Under the pieces are notes generated by a model that searched no databases, was not told the origin of the DNA, and worked only from the letters and a program-made list of their open reading frames with translations. Both the position numbers and the translations under genes were made by a program. Positions 42,651 through 50,784 of a DNA stretch of 64,000 bases are shown piece by piece. The stretch lies in contig JHXB01000002.1 in assembly GCA_000621905.1 (NCBI GenBank), positions 186,001-250,000 of the forward strand. Direction: 5' to 3'. Origin of the DNA: Lachnospiraceae bacterium NC2004. Its GTDB lineage: Bacteria; Bacillota; Clostridia; Lachnospirales; Lachnospiraceae. Each line of letters opens with the position of its first letter. Position 1 is the first letter of the stretch.

Positions 42651-43823
42651 ATGAACAGTTTCGTGTATTATAATCCGGCTAAGATTTCATTTGGTGAAAA
42701 TGCAATCGGCAAGTTAGAGGAGTTCTTAATTAAGTTGAATACCAAGTCTTTACTTTTAGTTTACAGTGGAGAGTTTATCAAAGATTTGGGTATATATAAG
42801 GCGGTTAAAGATGCAGTAGACAAGCTTGGCATCAATTTCATAGAGAACGGCAATGTAGTTCCGAACCCTAAAGTTGAGCTTGTTAGGGAGCTTGTAGATG
42901 AAGGTAAGAAGAATAGCGTAGACCTTGTGTTGGCTGTTGGTGGAGGAAGTTCGATTGATACCGCTAAGGCAGTTGCGCTTGGAATCAAGTATGACGGAGA
43001 TGTATGGGATTTCTTTGCAAATGGTGTAGTTGCCGAAGATGCTGTTAATATCGGAGTTATCTCGACACTTCCTTCAAGCGGTTCCGAGACATCAAATGCA
43101 GCAATCATTTCCAACGGTCTTAATAAGTTAGGTTACGAGGACGAGCTTATTATTCCTAAATTTGCAATTATGGATCCTGCTTACACTCTTTCACTTCCGG
43201 CATATCAGACAGCAGTTGGTGTTGCGGATATCCTAGCACATTTGCTTGAGAGATATTTTACGGATGTTGATCATGTCGACATTACTGACTACCTTATAGA
43301 AGGAGCGATTAAGAGCATCCTTTTAAATGGTAAGAGAGTTGTCAATAATCCTGATGATATAAATGCCAGAGCAGAGGTTCAGTGGACCGCAACAATTGCA
43401 CATAATAACCTGCTTGATACAGGACGTGTCGGCGATTGGGGTTCACATAGAATTGAGCACGAGTTAAGCGCTCAGTATAACATAACTCATGGCGAAGGTA
43501 TGGCAGTTGTATTTGTTGCATGGACCAAATATATGGCAAATGAAAAACCTGCGAAGTTAGCGCAGCTTGCCAATCGCGTATTCAACGTAGATTATCATGA
43601 CTACACTGAAACAGAGATGGCTCTTATATTATCAGACAGATTAAAGGATTTCTTTAAAAATGATTTAGGTCTTAAGACAACATTAGATGAACTTCAAATC
43701 TCAGATGAGCACTTTGAAATCATGGCCAATCGTGCCACTAAAGACAATACGTCACCAGTAGGACATTACATTCCTTTAGATGTAAAGAGATTTGTAGATA
43801 TTCTTAAATTAGCAAGGAGTTGA
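42651..43823 (+). CDS. Iron-containing (group III) alcohol dehydrogenase
   Basis: 390 residues. The NAD(P)-binding glycine motif is VGGGSSIDTAKA; the metal ligands are in VADILAH (Asp and His), HRIEHEL and NITHGEGM. The sequence resembles YqhD/butanol-dehydrogenase-type enzymes that reduce aldehydes with NAD(P)H. It is cytosolic. The stop is 5 nt before the lyase gene and the unit has a sulfur-type operator, so it may reduce an aldehyde or keto product of sulfur amino acid breakdown. That role is inference; the family is certain. AAAAGGAGGG precedes the ATG. Confidence 0.93.
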   Translation: MNSFVYYNPAKISFGENAIGKLEEFLIKLNTKSLLLVYSGEFIKDLGIYKAVKDAVDKLGINFIENGNVVPNPKVELVRELVDEGKKNSVDLVLAVGGGSSIDTAKAVALGIKYDGDVWDFFANGVVAEDAVNIGVISTLPSSGSETSNAAIISNGLNKLGYEDELIIPKFAIMDPAYTLSLPAYQTAVGVADILAHLLERYFTDVDHVDITDYLIEGAIKSILLNGKRVVNNPDDINARAEVQWTATIAHNNLLDTGRVGDWGSHRIEHELSAQYNITHGEGMAVVFVAWTKYMANEKPAKLAQLANRVFNVDYHDYTETEMALILSDRLKDFFKNDLGLKTTLDELQISDEHFEIMANRATKDNTSPVGHYIPLDVKRFVDILKLARS

Positions 43824-43828
43824 TTAGC

Positions 43829-44980
43829 ATGGCATTAAATATAAATTCATTATTGATTCATGGCGGTATAGACGGAGACGAGACAACAGGTGCGGTTAAT
43901 GTTCCAATTTATCAGACTTCAACCTATAAGCAGGATGGCTTAGGAGAAGACAGAGGATGGGAGTATTCAAGAACCGGCAATCCGACAAGAGCTGCGTTAG
44001 AGAAGCTTATAGCAGATTTAGAAAATGGTAAATACGGTCTTGCATTTGCATCGGGACTTGCTGCCATATCAACTGTTCTTTCGCTTTTTGAATCGGGTGA
44101 TAAGCTTGTTGTATCAGACAACATTTACGGCGGTACATTTAGAATTCTAGATAATGTTTTTAAGAATTTTAATATCACATATGAGATCGTGAACACCTCA
44201 GATATTGAGGCGGTTAAGGCGGCTCTAACTGATGAGGTTAAGGCAGTTTACATTGAGACACCGGCCAACCCGCTTCTTACAATCACTGATATTAAAGCTG
44301 TTTCAGATGTTGCTCATGAGAAGGGCAAGAAGGTTATTGTTGACAACACTTTCCTTACACCTTACTTGCAGCGTCCTTTAAATCTTGGTGCGGACATCGT
44401 TGTACACAGTGGAACTAAATATCTTGGAGGTCACAGTGATGTTGTTTCAGGTTTCATTATTGTAAATGACAAAGAGACCGCTGACAGACTTTATTATCTT
44501 CAGAATGCAATCGGTGGCGTCCTTGGACCATTTGACTCATTCCTTATGATTAGAGGAATCAAGACTCTTGGTGTCAGAATGGATAGACACGTTGAGAATG
44601 CTTTAAAGGTTGCCAAACATTTAGAGAGCCACAGCGCAGTAACCAAGGTATACTATCCGGGACTTTTAAGTTCTCCGGGATACGAGGTTAACAAGAAGCA
44701 GACCGATGGACCGGGCGCAATGATTTCATTTGAACTTGGCGATGAATATGATGTTAAGAAGTTCTTTAAGGGACTTAAGCTTGTTACGCTTGCTGAGAGC
44801 CTTGGCGGCGTTGAGTCACTTGTCTGTCACCCTGCATCAATGACACATGCGGCAATACCAAAGGAAATCAGAGATGAGGTCGGAATTACCGAAGGACTTA
44901 TCAGATTGTCTGTAGGTATTGAAAATGTTAACGATATTATTGAAGATATTGACAGTGCAATTGCATTTGCAAAGAGGTGA
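43829..44980 (+). CDS. Trans-sulfuration PLP enzyme (cystathionine gamma-lyase/synthase family)
   Basis: 383 residues from ATG 43829, 9 nt after AAGGAG; a TTG at 43820 overlaps the previous stop. The Cys/Met-metabolism PLP fold is shown by YSRTGNPTR near the start, ASGLAAIS, VDNTFLTPYLQRP and the PLP lysine K197 in HSGTKYLGGHSD. Late blocks ESLGGVESL and LIRLSVGIE are intact. Likely activity is cystathionine gamma-lyase (MccB-like) or cystathionine gamma-synthase. The cysteine-synthase-family partner next to it favours the MccA/MccB reverse trans-sulfuration pair (homocysteine to cysteine). The substrate cannot be fixed from sequence. Confidence 0.9.
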   Translation: MALNINSLLIHGGIDGDETTGAVNVPIYQTSTYKQDGLGEDRGWEYSRTGNPTRAALEKLIADLENGKYGLAFASGLAAISTVLSLFESGDKLVVSDNIYGGTFRILDNVFKNFNITYEIVNTSDIEAVKAALTDEVKAVYIETPANPLLTITDIKAVSDVAHEKGKKVIVDNTFLTPYLQRPLNLGADIVVHSGTKYLGGHSDVVSGFIIVNDKETADRLYYLQNAIGGVLGPFDSFLMIRGIKTLGVRMDRHVENALKVAKHLESHSAVTKVYYPGLLSSPGYEVNKKQTDGPGAMISFELGDEYDVKKFFKGLKLVTLAESLGGVESLVCHPASMTHAAIPKEIRDEVGITEGLIRLSVGIENVNDIIEDIDSAIAFAKR

Positions 44981-44985
44981 TTATA

Positions 44986-45921
44986 ATGAAAGTTTATAAC
45001 GATATATCTGAGATGGTCGGCAAGACCCCAATTTTAAAGCTTAACCATCTTGGAGTTCCTAAGAATATTAATCTTTACGCTAAGCTTGAGATGTTTAATC
45101 CGCTTGGAAGTGTGAAGGACAGAATCGGAATCTACATGCTTGATGAGATTATTAAAAACGGAACTTTAAAGCCGGGTGGAACTATTATTGAGGGGACCGC
45201 AGGTAATACCGGTATCGGAACCGCACTTGCGGCTCTTAATAAAGGATATAGGCTTATCCTTGTGGTGCCTGACAAGTTCTCTAAGGAGAAGCAGGCTATC
45301 ATGAGAGCGCTTGGAGCTGAGATAGTTAACACTCCGAGAGAGGAGGGAATGCTTGGTGCGACCAAGAAGTCTGAGGAACTTTTAAAGGCCATCCCGGATG
45401 CTGTTTCAATCAATCAGTTTGAAACACTAAGCAATCCTAAAGCGCATTATGAGACCACGGGTCCTGAGATATATGAGCAGCTTGAAGGCAAGATCGACTA
45501 CTTTGTTGCAGGTGCCGGAAGTGGTGGAACATTTAGCGGTTCTTTAAAGTATCTTAAAGAGCAGGATAGCAATATCAAGGGAGTTTTGGCGGATCCGTAC
45601 GGTTCAATAATCGGTGGCGGAGAGCACGCGGATTACGATATTGAAGGTATTGGCAATGATTTCATAGCTGCGACTATGGATGTGAGTCTTATAGATAAAG
45701 TGTTTAAGGTGTCTGATGATGAGGCGTTTGAAACATCAAGAATCTTAGCCAGAAGCGAAGGTATAATTGGCGGTAGTTCATCAGGTGCTGCGCTTTCAGC
45801 GAGCCTTAAACTTATTGATACACTTAAAGAAAATGATAAACATATAAATGATAAAACCGTTAATATTGTTGTAGTTTTGCCGGATAGCGGTGAGAGGTAT
45901 TACAGCAAGGATTTGTTTTAG
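44986..45921 (+). CDS. Cysteine synthase / cystathionine beta-synthase family PLP enzyme
   Basis: 311 residues from ATG 44986, preceded by GAGGTGAT. PLP lysine K44 in GSVKDRIG, substrate loop EGTAGNTGIG and phosphate-binding GAGSGGTFSG are visible. The family includes CysK and the O-acetylserine-dependent cystathionine beta-synthase MccA. Adjacency to the gamma-lyase-type gene supports the MccA role, but a plain O-acetylserine sulfhydrylase is also possible. It is cytosolic and the last gene of the unit. Confidence 0.9.
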   Translation: MKVYNDISEMVGKTPILKLNHLGVPKNINLYAKLEMFNPLGSVKDRIGIYMLDEIIKNGTLKPGGTIIEGTAGNTGIGTALAALNKGYRLILVVPDKFSKEKQAIMRALGAEIVNTPREEGMLGATKKSEELLKAIPDAVSINQFETLSNPKAHYETTGPEIYEQLEGKIDYFVAGAGSGGTFSGSLKYLKEQDSNIKGVLADPYGSIIGGGEHADYDIEGIGNDFIAATMDVSLIDKVFKVSDDEAFETSRILARSEGIIGGSSSGAALSASLKLIDTLKENDKHINDKTVNIVVVLPDSGERYYSKDLF

Positions 45922-45932
45922 AATGATCGGGG

Positions 45933-45959
45933 TTGGTTATAAGATTTTCTTATAACTAA
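45933..45959 (+). promoter_or_regulatory. Sulfur-type dyad operator upstream of the amidotransferase-gshA operon
   Basis: TTGGTTATAAGA (45933-45944) and TCTTATAACTAA (45948-45959) are complements at 11 of 12 positions around TTT. The centre at 45946 is 54 nt before the first base of the -10. Confidence 0.75.
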
Positions 45960-45976
45960 CTCTAATTTTTTAGGTA

Positions 45977-46005
45977 TTTACAAAATCCTACTAATATAGT
46001 AGAGT
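45977..46005 (+). promoter_or_regulatory. Promoter of the amidotransferase-gshA operon
   Basis: TTTACA (45977-45982), 17-nt spacer, TAGAGT (46000-46005). The -10 is weak, which fits activator control from the upstream dyad. The leader of about 195 nt holds repeat fragments. Confidence 0.5.
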
Positions 46006-46023
46006 ATACGAGTGGTTATTGAA

Positions 46024-46181
46024 AAGATTCTTCGCTACGCTCAGAATGACAGGAATGACCATATCATCCTGAGGAGCATAGCGACGAAGGATCTTAATAA
46101 GATTCTTCGCTACGCTTAGAATGACGTGTCATCCTGAGGAACGAAGTGACGAAGGATCTTTGACCTTCGTAAGAAGGTCAA
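46024..46181. repeat. Composite of MITE-like element A fragments
   Basis: Four end-type blocks in alternating orientation: AAGATTCTTCGCTACGCTCA at 46025, TCATCCTGAGGAGCATAGCG near 46064, AAGATTCTTCGCTACGCTTA near 46099, and TGTCATCCTGAGGAACGAAG near 46128 followed by the inner hairpin GACCTTC...GAAGGTC (46162-46179). It looks like several partial or rearranged copies. It forms most of the leader of the downstream operon. Confidence 0.82.
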
Positions 46182-46208
46182 CACATTTATAGAAAGGAGT
46201 GAGAGAAC

Positions 46209-46982
46209 ATGTGCGAACTATTCGGATACATAGGAACCAAAAAGAAGAAGCTAACAGGAGACTTAGAAGAGTTCTTTTCTCACTCTAAGAACCAGCCTGA
46301 CGGATGGGGCATAGCGAAATTCGATGATGAGGAGTTAGACATCGAAAAAGAGCCAATTGCTGCGTTTAAGAGCAAGAGAGTAAAAGGCATAATAGATAAC
46401 GGTGTAGAATCCTCTGTAATGCTTGCACATATTAGGCTCGCTACCATAGGATACGATGAGTACGAGAACAGTCATCCGTTTTGGGGATTCGATTCCACAG
46501 GACGCATGTGGACTCTTATTCATAACGGAACAATTTTTGACGGAGATGTGTTAAGCCCGTTTCTCTACTGCCAGAGGGGTTCGACAGACAGTGAGAGACT
46601 GTTTTTATACATTTTAAAGCAGATTAACGATGAAACCGATAAGAAGGAAGCTCCTCTTAATCAGGAGGAGAGATTTCAGGTTATAAATAACGTAATAAAA
46701 GAGTTAAGTCCCAACAACAAGCTTAACCTTATTATATATGACGGTGAGCAGATGTATGTTCACTCTAATTGTAGGAATACTTTGTTTATGAGGGAGGACG
46801 ACGAGGGGATTACTTTCTCTACCAATCCACTTAGTAAAGGCATGTGGAAACTTCACCCGTTTACTATGCTTGCAGCCTATAAGGATGGTAAGAGGGTAAT
46901 GATTGGCGAAAGCCATGACAACGAATATATCCCTGATGAGATGAGCATCAGGGCACTATACCTAGCATATGCAGGTCTATAA
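46209..46982 (+). CDS. Class II glutamine amidotransferase (YafJ/EgtC-like)
   Basis: 257 residues. The nucleophile is Cys2, exposed after Met removal (MCELFGY). Other Ntn-hydrolase signatures are QPDGWGIA, AHIRLATIG with the Arg, NSHPFWG, LIHNGTI and GSTDSE. There is no synthetase or kinase domain, so it acts as a stand-alone gamma-glutamyl hydrolase or ammonia donor, as YafJ/EgtC-type proteins do. In ergothioneine synthesis EgtC removes a gamma-glutamyl group that EgtA attached. Here the next two genes are also gamma-glutamyl ligases, so a similar add-and-remove logic is plausible. AAAGGAGTGAG precedes the ATG; 14 nt separate it from the next gene. Confidence 0.88.
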   Translation: MCELFGYIGTKKKKLTGDLEEFFSHSKNQPDGWGIAKFDDEELDIEKEPIAAFKSKRVKGIIDNGVESSVMLAHIRLATIGYDEYENSHPFWGFDSTGRMWTLIHNGTIFDGDVLSPFLYCQRGSTDSERLFLYILKQINDETDKKEAPLNQEERFQVINNVIKELSPNNKLNLIIYDGEQMYVHSNCRNTLFMREDDEGITFSTNPLSKGMWKLHPFTMLAAYKDGKRVMIGESHDNEYIPDEMSIRALYLAYAGL

Positions 46983-46996
46983 GGAGGTCCTTTGTC

Positions 46997-48376
46997 ATGA
47001 ATGACGAGATAAGATCCGCTCTTTACGATAAATATATTAAGCCTACTGAGAAGAAGAAGGAGAGTTACGTTGGAATAGAGATAGAGCTCCCTATTGTCAA
47101 TCTCAAGAAGGAAGCAACCAGCCACAATGTGGCAAAAGAAGCATTTAAAAGTGCACTTGATTATTTTGGCTTTACGCCTGAAACATTTGACGATGACGGA
47201 TTCTGTCACAGTGCTATAGATAAGGATTCAAATGATATTATTTCATTTGACTGTTCATACAATAATCTTGAATTGTCATTTGGTAAGGAATTAAATCTGC
47301 TTGATGTCGAAGCGAGATTTAAGAAATATATCGCGCATTTAAATCATGTTTTAGGCAAGAGTAATCATATAATCACAGGTCTTGGAATACAGCCGTTTTA
47401 TGACAAATGCAAGAAGTCATATATCCCTAACGGTCGCTATAAAATGTTAGAGGGATATCTAAGAAAGGCTGAGGAGTGGAAGAAGGAAGGCGGATTCCAT
47501 TCCTATCCGGGATTTGGAACCTATGCAAGTTCATCCCAGATTCAGCTTGATGTCAAGAAGGATGAACTCGTAGATACTGTTAGAGTATTCTCTGATCTTG
47601 AACCTATAAAGTCCCTGCTTTTCGCCAATTCGTTGATGCTTAAAGATGAGCCTGACTACCTTCTTACAAGGGATATACTCTGGGAGTATTCTACCCATGG
47701 AATTAACCCGAGAAATGTCGGCATTTTCGAGATTCCACCGAGAAGCATAGATGAGTTTATCGATTACATTTCCTATACAAGTATATTCTGTACCGAGAGA
47801 GAAGGGATGTATCCTTTCTTTTATCCGATTCCGATTGCGGAGTATTTTGATAGGGAGACGATAGACGCAGAATATTTTGATGGGGAAGATTACAGTTCGG
47901 TTACTATAACTCCTCAAAAGAGTGATTTAGACTATTTGAGAACATATAAGTTTCTTGATCTTACCAAACGAGGAACTATTGAATACAGAAGTCTATGCAC
48001 TCAGCCACTGAAGTATTCATTTGCAGGAGCGGCATTCCAGCTAGGACTTGCTAATAAGTTAGGTGAGTTAGAGGAAATCTTTGATAAGGATACTGTTCTT
48101 TATAAACACGGATTCTCTGCAAATGAGTTAAGAAGATCTTTTAACAGGGATTCCATGCCTGATTTTATAGACAAGAAGGAGCTTACCGGACTTATAATTG
48201 ACATTATCGAATTATCTAAAGAAGGTCTGGTTGAGAGAGGATATGGTGAGGAGCGACTTCTTGAACCTCTCTATAATCGTGCGGAGACATTTGATTCTCC
48301 GGCAAGACATATGAGAGACAGCTTGTTGTCAGGGGCAGATATTATAGACATTATTCACTCATACGCTGAGCTGTGA
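46997..48376 (+). CDS. GCS2-type glutamate-cysteine ligase-like enzyme
   Basis: 459 residues. GCS2/plant-type ligase features are YVGIEIELPI near residue 26 (metal-binding Glu pair), a His/Tyr-rich centre (GGFHSYPGFGTYASSSQIQL) and the Arg/Glu block RGTIEYRSLCTQPL near the C-terminus, typical of the active site that joins the glutamate gamma-carboxyl to an amine. EgtA and plant GshA belong to this family. The amine substrate cannot be told. GGAGGTCC precedes the ATG. It lies in an operon with an amidotransferase before it and a different glutamate-cysteine-ligase family after it, which makes simple redundancy unlikely. Confidence 0.83.
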   Translation: MNDEIRSALYDKYIKPTEKKKESYVGIEIELPIVNLKKEATSHNVAKEAFKSALDYFGFTPETFDDDGFCHSAIDKDSNDIISFDCSYNNLELSFGKELNLLDVEARFKKYIAHLNHVLGKSNHIITGLGIQPFYDKCKKSYIPNGRYKMLEGYLRKAEEWKKEGGFHSYPGFGTYASSSQIQLDVKKDELVDTVRVFSDLEPIKSLLFANSLMLKDEPDYLLTRDILWEYSTHGINPRNVGIFEIPPRSIDEFIDYISYTSIFCTEREGMYPFFYPIPIAEYFDRETIDAEYFDGEDYSSVTITPQKSDLDYLRTYKFLDLTKRGTIEYRSLCTQPLKYSFAGAAFQLGLANKLGELEEIFDKDTVLYKHGFSANELRRSFNRDSMPDFIDKKELTGLIIDIIELSKEGLVERGYGEERLLEPLYNRAETFDSPARHMRDSLLSGADIIDIIHSYAEL

Positions 48377-48389
48377 AAGAGGGATGCCT

Positions 48390-49640
48390 ATGTTTAATTT
48401 TGAAAATGAAAATGTCAGGAAGCACCTCCTTGACGGTGAGTTCGGAATAGAGAAGGAAGCCCTTAGAATCATAAAGGACGGAACATTTGCCAAGACTATA
48501 CATCCTTTTCCTGACGATAAAAACATAGTGAGGGATTTTTGTGAAAATCAGTTGGAGATTAACACAGGGGTGTCAAGCAGTGCCAAAGATGCGATAGATG
48601 AATTAGAGTCTATTGAGAAGAGGGTAAGAGATACAATCAAAGAGAACGGTGAGTATCTGTGGAATTATTCTAACCCGCCTTATATAAGAAATGAAGATGA
48701 TATTCCCGTGGCTCAGTTTAAGGGAGTGCTGAGTGATAAGACGGTTTACAGGAATTATCTTTCTAAAATGTACGGCAAATACAAGATGACATTTAGCGGA
48801 ATACATGTCAATTATTCATTTGCGGAAAGCTTGCTTTTGGAAGACTTTAAGCTGTCGGGTGAAGATGATTTCAGAGAGTATAAGGACAAGATTTACTTGA
48901 ATCTTGCTTCTAATTATGTTAATAACGGCTGGCTTATTACGGCACTTTTGGCTTCGTCACCTTTGCTTGACTCTTCTTTTCTGACTAAGGGAGTGCTTGA
49001 CGGAACGGACTTTATTGGTATGGCGTCCGTAAGATGCAGCGAGTTAGGATATTGGAATCATTTTGTGCCGGTATTTGATTATGACTCAATAAAAGGATAC
49101 AGTGACAGTATCAGAGGCTTTATAAAAGAAGGTCTTATAAGCAGTCAGACTGAAGTCTATTATCCTGTACGGCTTAAGCCGAGAGGAGAGAACAATTTAG
49201 AGAATCTAGACCGGATGGGTGTTAATCATATCGAGCTTAGGAATATAGATGTCAACCCATTTGCATTTGCAGGAGTTGACTTAAGAGATTTAGAATTCAT
49301 AAAACTTTTGCTCGTTTATGATGCGTGCGTTAAGTCTGAAGGTATGACCAAGGACAGACAGATTAAGGCATGTATTAATTTTAAGAATGCTGCACATTAC
49401 GACCCTGATGTGACTAAGATTATGATTAGCGACGGATATGTAGTTTCGCTGAGGACTGCAGTATTAAGAGTGTTAGATGAGATGGATGATTTCTTTAAAG
49501 ATTTAGGATTTGAAGTCTATGATATCATAAAGTATCAGGTAGATAAATTTGCAAATGATGACTCAAGATATGCAGTCAGAGTCAAGAAGGAGTACGGTGA
49601 TGGATTCGTAAGAAACGGGCTTTTAAAAACATTGTCATAG
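48390..49640 (+). CDS. gshA: Class I glutamate-cysteine ligase-like (GshA family)
   Basis: 416 residues from ATG 48390, 6 nt after AGAGGG; the ATG at 48384 directly touches that site. GshA signatures are FGIEKEALRI near the start, FCENQLEINT, SGIHVNYSF and HIELRNIDVNPFAFAG. It is shorter than E. coli GshA and lacks the ATP-grasp glutathione synthetase half found in GshF fusions. Its expected product is gamma-glutamylcysteine. No gshB is nearby, so gamma-glutamylcysteine may be the end product or feed another step. It is the third gene of the operon; the promoter of the following LysR gene overlaps its last codons. Confidence 0.87.
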   Translation: MFNFENENVRKHLLDGEFGIEKEALRIIKDGTFAKTIHPFPDDKNIVRDFCENQLEINTGVSSSAKDAIDELESIEKRVRDTIKENGEYLWNYSNPPYIRNEDDIPVAQFKGVLSDKTVYRNYLSKMYGKYKMTFSGIHVNYSFAESLLLEDFKLSGEDDFREYKDKIYLNLASNYVNNGWLITALLASSPLLDSSFLTKGVLDGTDFIGMASVRCSELGYWNHFVPVFDYDSIKGYSDSIRGFIKEGLISSQTEVYYPVRLKPRGENNLENLDRMGVNHIELRNIDVNPFAFAGVDLRDLEFIKLLLVYDACVKSEGMTKDRQIKACINFKNAAHYDPDVTKIMISDGYVVSLRTAVLRVLDEMDDFFKDLGFEVYDIIKYQVDKFANDDSRYAVRVKKEYGDGFVRNGLLKTLS

Positions 49641-49660
49641 TACAGCATATATGCTAGAAT
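49632..49660 (+). promoter_or_regulatory. Promoter of the LysR gene with a dyad in the spacer
   Basis: TTGTCA (49632-49637), 17-nt spacer, TAGAAT (49655-49660). The perfect palindrome AGCATATATGCT (49644-49655) lies in the spacer and touches the -10, a position suited to autorepression. Confidence 0.6.
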
Positions 49661-49692
49661 TGACTAGCGATTTTATTTTTGGAGGAAATTAA

Positions 49693-50589
49693 ATGACAAT
49701 ACAGCAGATGAAGTATGTTATCGAGATTGCGGAGCGAGGCTCGATGAATGAGGCGGCTAAGGCTTTGTTTATCTCGCAACCCAGTCTTTCGGGAAGCATA
49801 AAAGAGCTTGAGAAAGAGCTTAATATAACAATCTTTTCAAGGAGTAACAGAGGTATTGAGCTTACTGTTGACGGAAGAGAGCTTATTGGATACTTAAGGC
49901 AGATATTAGAGCAGTATCAGTTGATGGAGAACCATTATCATGAGAAGCCGGAGAACGATAAGAAGTTCTATGTTTCTTCGCAGCATTATACATTTGCCGT
50001 AGAAGCATTTTCTAAGACCTTAAGAAAGGTCGGAATAGAAGAGTATGATTGCGCGATATATGAGACCAGAACTCATGAGGTTATTGAGGATGTCAAGAAT
50101 ATGCGTAGCGAGCTTGGAATTCTCTATCTTGATGACTTTAACGAGAAGGTTATAACCAAGGATCTTAAGGAGAATAACCTTGTATTTACAGAGCTTTTTA
50201 CTTGTGATACTTACGTTTATACGGCTAATGATCATCCTTTGGCCGGTAAGGAGAGCATATCTTTTAAGGAACTTGAAGAGTATCCTTGTCTGTCGTTTGA
50301 CCAGGGCGCGAAGAATTCATTCTATTATGCGGAAGAGGTTCTTAGTACCTATCCTTATAAGAAGATTATCCATGTCAATGATAGGGCTACGGCGCTTAAC
50401 ATGATGACGCTTCTTAATGGATTTACGCTTTGTTCTGGTGTTATTTGCGAGGAACTTAACGGAGAGGGATATACAGCGATTCCTCTTCAATCAGATGAGA
50501 AGATGAGGATAGGCTACATCAAAAGATCCGATATTAAGTTAAGTGACATCGCCAAGAAATTCATCAAGGAAATGAAAAAATACGGTTGA
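49693..50589 (+). CDS. LysR-family transcriptional regulator
   Basis: 298 residues. N-terminal winged helix-turn-helix with GSMNEAAKALFISQPSLSGS (16-35) and the following ELEKELNITIF linker helix; C-terminal two-lobe effector-binding domain (about 90-295). Family members bind a dyad near -65 and activate when an inducer, often a pathway intermediate, is present. It directly follows the thiol operon. Four sulfur units in this window have a shared dyad centred near -66, so this protein is the best local candidate for their activator; that is inference. TTTGGAGGAAATTAA precedes the ATG. Confidence 0.93.
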   Translation: MTIQQMKYVIEIAERGSMNEAAKALFISQPSLSGSIKELEKELNITIFSRSNRGIELTVDGRELIGYLRQILEQYQLMENHYHEKPENDKKFYVSSQHYTFAVEAFSKTLRKVGIEEYDCAIYETRTHEVIEDVKNMRSELGILYLDDFNEKVITKDLKENNLVFTELFTCDTYVYTANDHPLAGKESISFKELEEYPCLSFDQGAKNSFYYAEEVLSTYPYKKIIHVNDRATALNMMTLLNGFTLCSGVICEELNGEGYTAIPLQSDEKMRIGYIKRSDIKLSDIAKKFIKEMKKYG

Positions 50590-50600
50590 CATAAAACGCT

Positions 50601-50678
50601 AAGTACCCAAAGGGGACAGTCCCCACTGGGTAGTTATTATGCTAAGTACCCAAAGGGGACTGTCCCCTTTGGGTACTT
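50601..50678. repeat. GGGGACAG-type palindrome, variant with doubled arm
   Basis: AAGTACCCAAAGGGGACAG (from 50601) recurs inverted at the right end, and 50644-50678 is by itself a near-perfect palindrome of AAGTACCCAAAGGGGAC with its complement. It is followed by a T-rich stretch, so it probably terminates the LysR transcript. Confidence 0.9.
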
Positions 50679-50694
50679 ATTTTTATTTTAGGGG

Positions 50695-50723
50695 TTGCAA
50701 TATTGAAAATATAGTTTTATAAT
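50695..50723 (+). promoter_or_regulatory. Promoter of the GH13-LacI-HAD unit
   Basis: TTGCAA (50695-50700), 17-nt spacer, TATAAT (50718-50723). An upstream ATG at 50722 lies inside this -10 box and so cannot be the translation start. Confidence 0.85.
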
Positions 50724-50729
50724 GATATT

Positions 50730-50741
50730 GAAATCGTTTAC
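50730..50741 (+). promoter_or_regulatory. LacI-type operator 1
   Basis: GAAATCGTTTAC overlaps the expected transcription start. It matches the reverse complement of the operator at 54523 at 11 of 12 positions, and LacI/CcpA-type sites have this A-rich/CG-centre/T-rich form. Confidence 0.72.
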
Positions 50742-50784
50742 ATTATTGTTGCACGTGTCTATTTTTATGATAGGAGATGTAAGA

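Noticed and set aside
50722-50784. ATG 50722 as start of the GH13 gene
   Set aside because: It lies within the -10 box and has no ribosome site; ATG 50785 has TAGGAGAT in front.
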